DNA of 26,560 nt from a virus: IMG/VR virus record IMGVR_UViG_3300042731_005201, positions 1-26,560 of that record; one strand, written 5' to 3'. Positions 13,316 to 19,864 of the stretch are shown in pieces (position 1 is the first letter of the stretch; every line of letters begins with the position of its first letter). The translations under genes and the position numbers were made by a program. The notes beneath the pieces were generated by a model. The model was not told the origin of the DNA. It did no database searches and worked only from the letters and a program-made list of their open reading frames with translations.

Positions 13316-13591
13316 TTAATAAATTCGCTTTAAAGTACCTGGCACCATAGAAGCGCCATGGTTGGATAAGATCTCGGTAACACCCACCAGGGAGCTACCC
13401 TTACTTATTCTGATCTTGGTATTTGGCTTACAAGTACCATCAGTTAACCGAAAAGTGGCAATGTAAACCATTGGTTTTTTTCGAGAAGGTATCTCGGCGT
13501 AGGCACCCTTCTTGCCTACAGGGTGCTTAACACAGCCCCCAGCTCCGCCAGGACGATTATCCCTGCTATTAATATTAGCCCGTCTCTCCAT
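13316..13591 (-). CDS. Unknown protein, 91 aa or shorter; start uncertain
   Basis: From KHPVGKKGAYAEIPSRKKPM onward the protein looks genuine: strands MVYIATFRLTDGTCKPNTKI and RISKGSSLVGVTEIL, a small beta fold. The first 25 residues overlap the neighbouring membrane gene by 76 bases and look unnatural. No ribosome site precedes either this ATG or the internal ATG at 13471 (51 aa). A base change near 13540 may have hidden the true start. Confidence 0.5.
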   Translation of the reverse strand: MERRANINSRDNRPGGAGGCVKHPVGKKGAYAEIPSRKKPMVYIATFRLTDGTCKPNTKIRISKGSSLVGVTEILSNHGASMVPGTLKRIY

Positions 13592-13791
13592 CTCTCAATC
13601 TTCTCTTTCTGGAAGAAGGCCTCTGCCAGCCGCTTCCCGTAGTCTGGTTGATAATCCCTGGAGTCATAAACAAGGTTGCAATCGGCATAGCCGCGAGCTG
13701 CTTCCTTCCTGATCCACCGCCTGCTAAGCTCTTCAGCGCTGATAACCTCAACAGGCTCGATAGTCCCGTCAGCCCTCATTAAGGTTCCCAT
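13516..13791 (-). CDS. Tail-anchored small protein, 91 aa
   Basis: Soluble residues 1-65 (MRADGTIEPVEVISAEELSR and on) are followed by one membrane segment, GLILIAGIIVLAELGAVL, near the C-terminus. The ATG overlaps the upstream stop as TGATG; a GTG one codon earlier is possible. Unknown family. One of several single-pass proteins in this unit. Confidence 0.68.
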   Translation of the reverse strand: MGTLMRADGTIEPVEVISAEELSRRWIRKEAARGYADCNLVYDSRDYQPDYGKRLAEAFFQKEKIERWRDGLILIAGIIVLAELGAVLSTL

Positions 13792-14057
13792 CACTCACCC
13801 CGCGCTTTCCGCTTAGAGGCCTTAAGAGCATTAATCTTTTTTGCTACCTCGGCGCTTTTCTTTGGCGGTATAGAGCTGAGTGGACACCCACCCTTTTTAC
13901 ACCAATATTCAGGATTCGGATAAGCCATGCACCATTCATCATCATCTGAATGATTGCAAATTAAAATCTCGTCGCTGATTAATTTGCCGTCTTTGTCTTT
14001 GATTATGTCACGCCGAATACAGACCTCAGGCATTATGTTCATCGGCAAATAAGTCAT
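13791..14057 (-). CDS. Unknown Cys-containing protein, 88 aa, first gene of its unit
   Basis: Five Cys: residue 13, then 34, 43, 53 and 58 (CNHSDDDEWC and WCKKGGC), suggesting a metal site, plus a basic helical tail (KKSAEVAKKINALKASKRKA). AAAGGAAATT before the ATG. It is first after the promoter at 14098-14128. Function unknown. Confidence 0.7.
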   Translation of the reverse strand: MTYLPMNIMPEVCIRRDIIKDKDGKLISDEILICNHSDDDEWCMAYPNPEYWCKKGGCPLSSIPPKKSAEVAKKINALKASKRKARGE

Positions 14058-14097
14058 ATTATAATTTCCTTTCGATTCTTTTCAACACTCTTAAAAT

Positions 14098-14128
14098 ATT
14101 ATAACACAGAGCGCTAATTAATAGAACC
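14098..14128 (-). promoter_or_regulatory. Phage promoter, copy B
   Basis: GG, TTCTAT (one base off the other copies), 17 bp, TATAAT, with TGTG before the -10. The spacer keeps TAATTA but differs at GCGCTC. It starts the unit from 14057 to 8291 and sits directly downstream of a terminator. Confidence 0.82.
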
Positions 14129-14146
14129 GAAACAGGAAAGAATATC

Positions 14147-14204
14147 AAAAAAAATGGTACAGAAAGGTCGGCAATTAAATCGACCGTCTCCCTATTTTGT
14201 ACCA
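14147..14204 (-). terminator. Rho-independent terminator overlapping a stop codon
   Basis: Outer stem TGGTACA / TGTACCA, inner stem GGTCG / CGACC, followed by eight T on the minus strand. The outer stem includes the last codons of the gene ending at 14192, so translation termination and the hairpin overlap. It closes the unit that begins at 20352. Confidence 0.8.
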
Positions 14205-14449
14205 GGAATGATAATATCAATGATATAAGACTCTCCATGCTCCCCCCTGATTATCTCCTGGATAAGGTCGGCCTCGCCGTCGTTGTCCAGGTCACACCAT
14301 TGCATAAAAGAACCGTTAACCGTTTCCTCTTCGCGCAATATAGCGCAAGGGTCTTTAAGGCTCGGCTTCAGAGGTTCACACCGGACAGACATGGCGAAGA
14401 GTATAACAAATATGGCTGCCAGGACGAGCCTGGCCTGTAGCTTAGACAT
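14192..14449 (-). CDS. Secreted protein with EF-hand-like loop, 85 aa
   Basis: The start at 14449 is chosen because it yields a clean signal peptide: SKLQARLVLAAIFVILFAMS, with cleavage likely near residue 24. The mature part has two Cys and DLDNDGEAD (53-61), the loop form of a calcium-binding EF-hand or dockerin repeat (DxDxDG). The start overlaps the upstream gene's last bases (ATGTCTAA). Probably periplasmic or exported; partner unknown. A longer frame from 14545 would bury the signal peptide. Confidence 0.72.
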   Translation of the reverse strand: MSKLQARLVLAAIFVILFAMSVRCEPLKPSLKDPCAILREEETVNGSFMQWCDLDNDGEADLIQEIIRGEHGESYIIDIIIPGTK

Positions 14450-14708
14450 GGCGGGTCTCAAATAAATGGCTACAGGTAGCGCAGCGCCGGTCTCCATCTC
14501 CACACTCAGGGCATTCGTCCTCGCCTGCAAACACCTTGGCGACATAGATGGAAAACTGAGCCATAACAGCCTTTACTATACCCGTGGCAAACTCCATAAG
14601 CTCGTCAATATCCTCAAAGCTAAAAGACAGTATCCGGTCTCCATTGGGCATAAAGAAAACGAGCTTGGGCTTAAGCCCGTCAAACTCGATCTGATATTTT
14701 TTGGTCAT
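14442..14708 (-). CDS. Zinc-ribbon protein, 88 aa
   Basis: The N-terminal half is a small alpha/beta domain (KYQIEFDGLKPKLVFFMPNG, then FEDIDELMEFATGIVKAV); the C-terminus has CPEC and CATC (about 68-80), a zinc ribbon. The ATG follows AGTAGGGGG at short spacing. It lies directly after the small terminase subunit. Function unknown. Confidence 0.72.
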   Translation of the reverse strand: MTKKYQIEFDGLKPKLVFFMPNGDRILSFSFEDIDELMEFATGIVKAVMAQFSIYVAKVFAGEDECPECGDGDRRCATCSHLFETRHV

Positions 14709-14712
14709 CCCC

Positions 14713-15291
14713 CTACTCCATTTCTATCGGCAGCTTGTTGCGGTCTTTGCCGTCGATCTCTTCCAGGACACCCTTAATTGTGATAACGGCATCCAGGTCA
14801 ATTTTATCCCGCTGCATACCAAAGCACTTTTCGAGCCGGTCAAGCGAGCGGCCCTTATCGTTGATCTTGATCTCCCAGGTCTTTGTTTTTACCCCAGCGA
14901 TCTCGGTCTCCTTGATCTTAACCGAGGCAATGGCCCGACGTATATCCTCAGGCATCTGGTGGATACTGATAGGCTCGCCGGTATCAGGATTAAAGAGCTG
15001 GCCTACATCGTGAAAGGCAATGTATCCCTCTTCTTCGAGTATCCTGTCCCTGGTTATCTCAACCTTTTTCGTTACGGCGGTCTCGATCTCGCCCCTGCGC
15101 TTCGTCAGATATAGCTGAATATTGTCTTGCTTTAGTAGGCGGGCTGCGGCTGCTTGAGCGCTGGCTTCCTTCTTGACGTTTGGATAGGCCAACATATACG
15201 CCTGGTAGTCAGGCATTGCCCTGGTGCCATCAGGAGCCAGCTCCAGCAGATTATTACAAAAGGCTATCTGGTTGTTGGTAAGCTTCTTCAC
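14713..15291 (-). CDS. terS: Terminase small subunit
   Basis: 192 aa. The first 65 residues follow the Terminase_2 pattern: LTNNQIAFCNNLLELAPDGT, a helix-turn-helix with AYMLAYPNVKKEASAQAAAA, then RLLKQDNIQLYLTKRR. Family members recognise the packaging site and regulate the large subunit. The C-terminal half (VEITRDRILEEEGYIAFHDV, later KGRSLDRLEKCFGM) also fits. The start is GTG, overlapping the upstream stop. It is placed with regulatory genes, 10 kb from the large subunit and in another transcription unit. Confidence 0.85.
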   Translation of the reverse strand: MKKLTNNQIAFCNNLLELAPDGTRAMPDYQAYMLAYPNVKKEASAQAAAARLLKQDNIQLYLTKRRGEIETAVTKKVEITRDRILEEEGYIAFHDVGQLFNPDTGEPISIHQMPEDIRRAIASVKIKETEIAGVKTKTWEIKINDKGRSLDRLEKCFGMQRDKIDLDAVITIKGVLEEIDGKDRNKLPIEME

Positions 15292-15662
15292 AGCAGATTA
15301 AACCCCACACAGGTAACAATGTCGGTGGGCTTAAAACGCCGGTTATAGACTTCCTGGAGAACGTGCATCAGCCCAATAGGTTTCGTGCAGGCCAGGTCAT
15401 GCTCATTCTTTAACACAAAGTCTGGTATCTCAATCAACGCGCACACCATAACATTTGCCAGGACTCCATAGGCCGTGACATTTTCCTGAACATCGGCCAG
15501 GGCCACGGTCTCACCGATATGGTTAGCCAGGTGCGCGTGTTTGTCGCCGTTACGCACCGTAAAGTTTAGACCTTTCCGAAAAGACGGATTGTCAAACAGA
15601 AGGGTAAATTTAGGATCAAACCCCTCGCCAAAAGACATCTGAGACTGTTTTTGCTTTGCCAT
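15288..15662 (-). CDS. Putative ASCH/PUA-like protein, 124 aa
   Basis: LNFTVRNGDKHAHLANHIGE (34-53) followed by TVAL and, later, EVYNRRFKPTDIVTCVGF (104-121) resemble the two ends of ASCH domains, small PUA-like barrels that bind RNA or modified nucleosides. The middle is less typical. AAGGGGGATTAA before the ATG fixes the start. It is coupled to the small terminase (4-base overlap). Treat the family call as tentative. Confidence 0.6.
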   Translation of the reverse strand: MAKQKQSQMSFGEGFDPKFTLLFDNPSFRKGLNFTVRNGDKHAHLANHIGETVALADVQENVTAYGVLANVMVCALIEIPDFVLKNEHDLACTKPIGLMHVLQEVYNRRFKPTDIVTCVGFNLL

Positions 15663-15693
15663 TTAATCCCCCTTGGTTTAAATAAAGTAAAAT

Positions 15694-15761
15694 AAGCATA
15701 TCTATATTATGCTTTCAAGCCTCAAAGTAAACTATAATTTCTATTTAGAAACTATAGTTTC
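15694..15761. promoter_or_regulatory. Inverted repeat and twin palindromic sites upstream of the ASCH-like gene
   Basis: AAGCATA / TATGCTT (15694-15700, 15708-15714, 7-nt spacer) and, further up, a perfect 14-bp palindrome GAAACTATAGTTTC (15748-15761) with a near copy, on the minus strand GAAATTATAGTTTA, six bases after it. The twin sites look like operators. The palindrome lies inside the last codons of the Lys-rich gene 15741-15863. Confidence 0.55.
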
Positions 15762-15863
15762 CTTTTTCTTTTTCTTTTTCTTTTTCCCCCAAATACGATC
15801 CCAGCCCTCATTATATTTCTCAGAGGATGACCGGTCTCCCTTATTGAATAGCCTATCACCCAT
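15741..15863 (-). CDS. Small protein with poly-Lys stretch, 40 aa
   Basis: MGDRLFNKGDRSSSEKYNEG, WDRIWG, then eight Lys and ETIVSK. The Lys run is encoded by a hexanucleotide repeat. The ATG overlaps the upstream stop (TAATG). Short basic phage proteins of this form are usually of unknown function. Confidence 0.6.
   Translation of the reverse strand: MGDRLFNKGDRSSSEKYNEGWDRIWGKKKKKKKKETIVSK
15762..15785. repeat. Hexanucleotide microsatellite (CTTTTT)4
   Basis: Four exact CTTTTT units; on the coding strand AAAAAG repeats encode Lys-Lys. Copy-number change would alter the number of Lys residues but not the frame. Confidence 0.85.
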
Positions 15864-16201
15864 TACGGTTTTCTCCTTACGGTCATGCCGCTCAAAAAAC
15901 GAGCGAGGTTCCGCAGCATAAGAGCGCGAGACCTCGTAAAATAACCATCGGCCATAGTAAATTTAGAGCTATGCCGGTAATTATGACATGGAGTACACAT
16001 CGGCAACAGGTACACATCAGACGGTTTCAAAGCCGTTCCGCCGTCAGCCATAAAGCGCTCGTGGTGCGGATTACTCGGAGCGAGCTTTGTGCAGCTCCTT
16101 GATATACACATACAGGGAAGGCCGCGCACGAAGTCGCGGTAAGACTTGCATTCCCATATAGGTTGTTTAAAGACGGGTACACCGCCTGGTGTTAATTGCA
16201 T
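15863..16201 (-). CDS. HNH-like / DUF968-type nuclease, 112 aa
   Basis: Cys30, Cys32 and Cys37, HH at 46-47, KPSD at 59-62 and CTPCHNYRH at 69-77 follow the pattern C..C....HH....KPSD....C..CH...H of lambdoid DUF968/YbcO-like recombination nucleases, with two zinc-binding knuckles and a catalytic His. These act in recombination in lambda-like phages. G7 precedes the ATG, and a 14-bp stem-loop sits just upstream. Confidence 0.65.
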   Translation of the reverse strand: MQLTPGGVPVFKQPIWECKSYRDFVRGLPCMCISRSCTKLAPSNPHHERFMADGGTALKPSDVYLLPMCTPCHNYRHSSKFTMADGYFTRSRALMLRNLARFLSGMTVRRKP

Positions 16202-16214
16202 CCATCCCCCCCAA

Positions 16215-16251
16215 CTATCCTGCCATTTATCCTGCTAAAATGGCAGGATAG
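16215..16251. promoter_or_regulatory. 14-bp stem-loop upstream of the HNH-like gene
   Basis: Perfect inverted repeat CTATCCTGCCATTT / AAATGGCAGGATAG with a 9-nt loop that repeats ATCCTGC. On the minus strand it ends two bases before the G7 ribosome site. Without a U-tract it is more likely a translational control or processing element than a terminator. Confidence 0.65.
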
Positions 16252-16284
16252 CCAAAATAGGTGCCTAAAAAGGAATTATTATTC

Positions 16285-16983
16285 CTAATCGACGAGTCCA
16301 AGATCCTTCGCCTTTTTAACGTCAAACCAGGTCGTGCGGCCTTCCATATCTTCCCAGGCCTGCCTTGGCGTCTTGGTATGTGCCGTCAAAATATCCATAT
16401 ATGAGTCCCTTAATAGGTTCATTAGCTCGTTCTGACTACGGATATCTGAGGCCGTCTCTCGGCCAGGCCACTTCCACAGGGCTGCCTCGTGAACCATAAA
16501 GATTGTACCTGGCAGCGCGTGTCGCTCGTCTCCAACAGCCAGCACCGGTATGGCTGCGCTCGCCACAATACCTGAGGCATATATCCTGATAACCATTCCC
16601 TTATTTGAGAAGTCATCCAGGTACCGCGCCAGGGCTATTCCGGTAAAGGCGTCGCCGCCGCCTGAGTTAAGAAATACATTGACGTTCATTATTTCATGGT
16701 TCAGCATAATGTTCAAATCATTCCATAGGCGCGTAACGTCACTCACAGATAAACCAGAAAATATCTTAACATAGCCTTCACCACCGTCAACATAAGACAG
16801 GGCCGTCATCTCAGGCTTTGAGCCTTCGATAAAACCTTCTTCCTGGGTGCATCCCTTCTCGTTAACCGTGACATTGACATCGACAGGTATCCGGTTAACC
16901 TTGCGCTCAGGTGCCTGGGCCGCGCATCCCAACATGACAAAAACGCACGATAGACTTAAAATCTTTACGAGTTTCTTGAACAT
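16285..16983 (-). CDS. ClpP-like serine protease with lipoprotein signal peptide
   Basis: 232 aa. The N-terminus MFKKLVKILSLSCVFVMLGC is a type II signal peptide with lipobox LGC, so Cys20 should be lipidated and the protein exported. The remainder is the ClpP/SppA-type crotonase fold: NSGGGDA (107-112), nucleophile Ser142 in GIVASAA, His165 in MVHEA, Asp212 in WEDMEGRTTWF, and the ending KKAKDLGLVD typical of ClpP. All three catalytic residues are present. Phage ClpP-like proteases normally mature capsids in the cytoplasm; an envelope location argues for a different role, for example host-surface remodelling or exclusion of other phages. It is followed by the HNH-like gene. Confidence 0.85.
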   Translation of the reverse strand: MFKKLVKILSLSCVFVMLGCAAQAPERKVNRIPVDVNVTVNEKGCTQEEGFIEGSKPEMTALSYVDGGEGYVKIFSGLSVSDVTRLWNDLNIMLNHEIMNVNVFLNSGGGDAFTGIALARYLDDFSNKGMVIRIYASGIVASAAIPVLAVGDERHALPGTIFMVHEAALWKWPGRETASDIRSQNELMNLLRDSYMDILTAHTKTPRQAWEDMEGRTTWFDVKKAKDLGLVD

Positions 16984-16986
16984 TTG

Positions 16987-17163
16987 TCAAGTATCCTTCC
17001 CAATCCCCGAATAAGTTAGCCCCCGTGGATATTTAAAGTTTAGCCCGACATACTTAACGCCAGGCTTAAAACACTTTGGACACAAATAGCCCCTGAGGTT
17101 TTGAATTTTTAAAGCCTCTTGAAATCGGTGATTGTTAGCCCTGCATCTGTAAACATAGCTCAT
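16987..17163 (-). CDS. Zinc-ribbon protein, 58 aa
   Basis: YVYRCRANNHRFQE (3-16) and LCPKC (27-31) resemble FmdB-like zinc ribbons, with the first knuckle reduced to one Cys. No ribosome site precedes this ATG, and the reading frame stays open upstream to about 17223, so the true start may be different or disturbed. The gene sits between the ClpP-like lipoprotein and a homing endonuclease. Between 17164 and 17256 there is only an 11-codon frame (17213-17248). Confidence 0.55.
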   Translation of the reverse strand: MSYVYRCRANNHRFQEALKIQNLRGYLCPKCFKPGVKYVGLNFKYPRGLTYSGIGKDT

Positions 17164-17256
17164 AGAGTTAACGGCGTTTTGTTCTGAGAGGTTCCGCCTC
17201 GCCCCTCGCTGTTCAATACAGGCTTATGGGCGGGTTAGCTCTCACCATACAAGAGG

Positions 17257-17742
17257 TTATATCCTTCTATTTTTTACCTGTTCAAGCGGAGTAGCCCACC
17301 TACAATTCCACCTTCCATAAGGGCCATTATTATCAATTCGGTCTATACTCATTCCCTTCGGTCGGCTACCCATATCGGCTAAAAAGTTTTCAAAAGACTT
17401 TCTCCATCTGCGACAAACGGCAATCCCCCTACCACCATAGTATTTGAAACTGAGTAATTTTTCATTATAACAGCGCTGTTTCATTTGATGGTAAGACGTG
17501 TATTCACGAGACTGTTTTCCACCAGAATAATGACCGTGTTTCCTAACACGACCGTTTTTCTTAAGAAGACACCCGCAAGATCTCGTTAGCCCCTGAACAA
17601 GGCTACCACTCCTTACCTTAAAAAAATTACCACAGTCGCACTTACAAAGCCAAACCCTAAACCCGTGGTCGCGCTCCCTTGTGACACAAACAGCCAGGAG
17701 CCTTCCAAACTTTTTTCCTGAAAGATCTCTCGGAACGGCCAT
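17257..17742 (-). CDS. HNH homing endonuclease (AP2/HNH phage type)
   Basis: 161 aa. It starts with the [13 protein letters not shown] module, then a zinc ribbon (CKCDCGN ... SCGC), then HG and [20 protein letters not shown], and the HNH core ending [20 protein letters not shown] with EQ..NRR. This is the standard order in free-standing phage HNH endonucleases, which nick or cut specific sites and spread by homing. It is a mobile gene, probably inserted between neighbours of an older operon; the disturbed start of the next gene may be a result. GGGGATTAA precedes the ATG. Confidence 0.9.
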   Translation of the reverse strand: MAVPRDLSGKKFGRLLAVCVTRERDHGFRVWLCKCDCGNFFKVRSGSLVQGLTRSCGCLLKKNGRVRKHGHYSGGKQSREYTSYHQMKQRCYNEKLLSFKYYGGRGIAVCRRWRKSFENFLADMGSRPKGMSIDRIDNNGPYGRWNCRWATPLEQVKNRRI

Positions 17743-17755
17743 TTAATCCCCATGG

Positions 17756-18448
17756 TTAATAATAAATGTTTGTCAAGGCTTTTTTATGTTCGCTCTTTAT
17801 ATAATCCTCAAGATATTTTTCGACAATTTTGATATATTTATAAACAACTCCAAGAGTTGTCTGTATTTTCTCCATGTTACGAAGTACGGCGGGTATTTTA
17901 CCCGCTGGATAACCGTTGTCGAAGTAAGTCTCGATTATCCTTTTTGCAAGGAATGAATTTTTAATGCCGGTACCGCCAAAGATATCCAGCACGCTCATTC
18001 CCCTGAGGTATTTACGAAAGATAAGGCGACGATTGAGCTGTTTTGCAATCCTGGACTTGGCCGATTCCAGGCGCTCAAGGACGGCATGACTTGATATGCC
18101 AAGCTCCTTGGCGCAGGCAGCAACGCGCTTTGACTCGAAGAAGAAAAGCTTAATAGCCCCGCGCTGCTTATCAGTTATGTGAAAGTCATCAAGAGACTCA
18201 ACACCGTAGTAATCCAAAGAGAAAGGATCTTCCTTCTTTTCATACTCGCGGGCCAGTTTGTCCAGGTAAGATTCATCACCGCATAATGTAACGGTCTCAG
18301 AGTCCCAGGAAATGCTTGACCCCTTCTCTTCAGCAGCGAGCCAAGCTTCTACCTTCTCGCATGGCTTACCGGTGTTAAGGCATATCTTGTCGGCACAGTC
18401 TTCACAGCTTCCAGGGTGTTCGACGCGCTCCCGCCTATTCACTTTCAC
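17756..18448 (-). CDS. Putative sigma-region-4-like transcription regulator, 230 aa
   Basis: The N-terminal Cys15, 18, 23 and 30 may bind zinc. Residues 92-137 (ITDKQRGAIKLFFFESKRVA, AACAKELGISSHAVLERLES) form a sigma70 region-4-type helix-turn-helix: a start helix, then A-KELG-S and a recognition helix. The rest is helical and basic. Small phage proteins of this type redirect host RNA polymerase or act as late activators. The start overlaps the next gene upstream by 14 bases. Confidence 0.68.
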   Translation of the reverse strand: MKVNRRERVEHPGSCEDCADKICLNTGKPCEKVEAWLAAEEKGSSISWDSETVTLCGDESYLDKLAREYEKKEDPFSLDYYGVESLDDFHITDKQRGAIKLFFFESKRVAACAKELGISSHAVLERLESAKSRIAKQLNRRLIFRKYLRGMSVLDIFGGTGIKNSFLAKRIIETYFDNGYPAGKIPAVLRNMEKIQTTLGVVYKYIKIVEKYLEDYIKSEHKKALTNIYY

Positions 18449-19085
18449 GGCTTTGCTCCTTTACCAGGCCATAGATTAAGTCCATATAATTTTGGACATC
18501 AACGATTGCATCGACGATACCCTCGTTTTCCACTTCCAGCTTACCGGCCTCGTCGAAAGTTTTAATCCGCATAATCTTATCTTGAACCCTCAACAAGATC
18601 CCTTGTATCGGGCTTATTCCAAGCTGAACCGATCCCCTAAAATTGGCGTAAGGATCTCCAGAGCCGCCGCGATAATCATGGTTCTTTTTCATCATAATAT
18701 TGCGGCCAATCTGATAAAGCTCGTCTTTACAATACAGCGGGTTTGCATGGCCGTCAATAAACTCCATAACAATGCCATCGGCAGCCGTCATAAAATTCCC
18801 GACCGTAACGTCTTCCAGGCGTCCATTATCGTCGCTGTTAACCTGGTCGATTAATTCCTGAAAGGTCTTCCTCTCCAGGAGCCTTTCCTTTGTGATAAAC
18901 ATATAGGCCTTTTCAAGCCACACCCTTAGAGCTGGCATACCTTCGGTAGTTATAAAGTCAACAATATTGTCGCTCTTGTGGCAGCTTTGAAAATTTGAGC
19001 GGACGTTCTTCGCAAGGCCACCAAGTCCAGCGTCATCCAACATAAAGTCCATGATATCCCTAAAGCGCAGTTGTTTATTGGGCAT
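18435..19085 (-). CDS. Nmad1/DUF1599 (MazG-like) protein, 216 aa
   Basis: The C-terminal half (about 120-210) carries the DUF1599 pattern: MMKKNHDYRGGSGDPYANF, then GISPIQGILLRVQDKIMRIK and VDAIVDVQNYMDLIYGLV. The all-alpha NTP pyrophosphatase-like fold of this family (nucleotide modification associated domain 1) is associated in phages with handling of modified nucleotides. The N-terminal half is unfamiliar. GGGGG four bases before the ATG fixes the start. It overlaps the resolvase stop and the regulator start, in one operon. Confidence 0.78.
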   Translation of the reverse strand: MPNKQLRFRDIMDFMLDDAGLGGLAKNVRSNFQSCHKSDNIVDFITTEGMPALRVWLEKAYMFITKERLLERKTFQELIDQVNSDDNGRLEDVTVGNFMTAADGIVMEFIDGHANPLYCKDELYQIGRNIMMKKNHDYRGGSGDPYANFRGSVQLGISPIQGILLRVQDKIMRIKTFDEAGKLEVENEGIVDAIVDVQNYMDLIYGLVKEQSRESE

Positions 19086-19591
19086 CATTCCCCCTTTAGT
19101 CCGAGAGGGCCAATGTCGAAGTAGGTCACGCCCAATGCGTAAGCCTGCCATATGTCGGCCCTAAATTCATGGAAGTATTTTTCACGAGCTGCGTTTATCA
19201 TCTTATTTCTCGTTAATTCATTATTAACCCATTTAGCGAAAACATCAGGTGTAAACCGCTCGATTAATTTCTCAATCACTTTAGAGTCAGAGCCACGGCC
19301 CCTACACAAATGGCCGCGCACCTTGCTCCTGGTTATTCCTGTAAAAGCAGACCGAGACGCCTGCACCAGGCGACCAGCCTCGAAAGCCGTGTCAGACACT
19401 TCTTTACCCGACCGACCATAAGCAACGACATACTCAAGCGCGACGATATCCTGTTCCCACTCGTCGAAGTCAAGCGCCTTCCTAATAGCCTCGTTATCCT
19501 CAATATTACACGAGTGGATTGAAAGGTTTTTCATAAGTACCCAGGCGCTTTCTTTTTGGCCTGGATCAATCGCCAAGATTCGTAGCGTCAA
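19085..19591 (-). CDS. RuvC-like Holliday junction resolvase
   Basis: 168 aa from a TTG start that has an AAAGGAG site eight bases upstream; an ATG at 19633 would lack one. RNase H-like core: D9 in ILAIDPG, E53 in VALEYVVAYG, and D146 in RADIWQAYALG, the acidic residues of RuvC-type nucleases. Length is usual for the family. It would resolve branched DNA during replication and packaging. It overlaps the Cys-rich gene upstream by 26 bases. Confidence 0.85.
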   Translation of the reverse strand: MTLRILAIDPGQKESAWVLMKNLSIHSCNIEDNEAIRKALDFDEWEQDIVALEYVVAYGRSGKEVSDTAFEAGRLVQASRSAFTGITRSKVRGHLCRGRGSDSKVIEKLIERFTPDVFAKWVNNELTRNKMINAAREKYFHEFRADIWQAYALGVTYFDIGPLGLKGE

Positions 19592-19757
19592 AAGGTTTCT
19601 CCTTTGCTTCATCTGAAGAGCAATATTCGTCAAAGCGTTGAGATATACATTGCTTGCCGCCTCTCACGCTTTCGTAAAAATCACACTTCTCCTGTTTTTT
19701 TGTGTTATCCCCCGCGACGCACTTATTAAACAACTTGTGTCTCTCGCACAGGTTCAT
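19566..19757 (-). CDS. Cys-rich small protein, 63 aa
   Basis: Five Cys (residues 4, 13, 25, 37, 46), polar and acidic toward the end (FDEYCSSDEAKEKPFDATNL). No family. AAAGG before the ATG. Its leader holds the three-way-junction RNA at 19776-19855, so this gene is the first candidate to be controlled by that structure. The last 26 bases overlap the resolvase gene and carry its ribosome site. Confidence 0.65.
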   Translation of the reverse strand: MNLCERHKLFNKCVAGDNTKKQEKCDFYESVRGGKQCISQRFDEYCSSDEAKEKPFDATNLGD

Positions 19758-19775
19758 GTCGCGGCCTTTCGAGCT

Positions 19776-19855
19776 ATATACAGGGAGCCAGGAAACCTAC
19801 CGCCAGGCGACGGTAGCAGGCGGGTTGCCATCCCTTAACCTGGCTCCCATGTATG
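19776..19855 (-). ncRNA. Structured RNA leader with three-way junction
   Basis: On the minus strand a 10-bp stem GGGAGCCAGG / CCTGGCTCCC, extended by AUACA / UGUAU with one bulge, encloses two hairpins: GGG-AUGGCAA-CCC and CUACCG-UCGCCUGG-CGGUAG. The two loops contain GGC and GCC and could kiss. The element fills the gap between the Gly-rich gene and the Cys-rich gene and ends about eight bases before the latter's ribosome site. The layout is that of a riboswitch or protein-binding leader. I do not recognise the class. Confidence 0.65.
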
Positions 19856-19864
19856 CGTTATAGG

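Noticed and set aside
17213-17248. 11-codon frame upstream of the zinc-ribbon gene
   Set aside because: Could be a leader peptide, but there is no regulatory structure or residue bias to support it.
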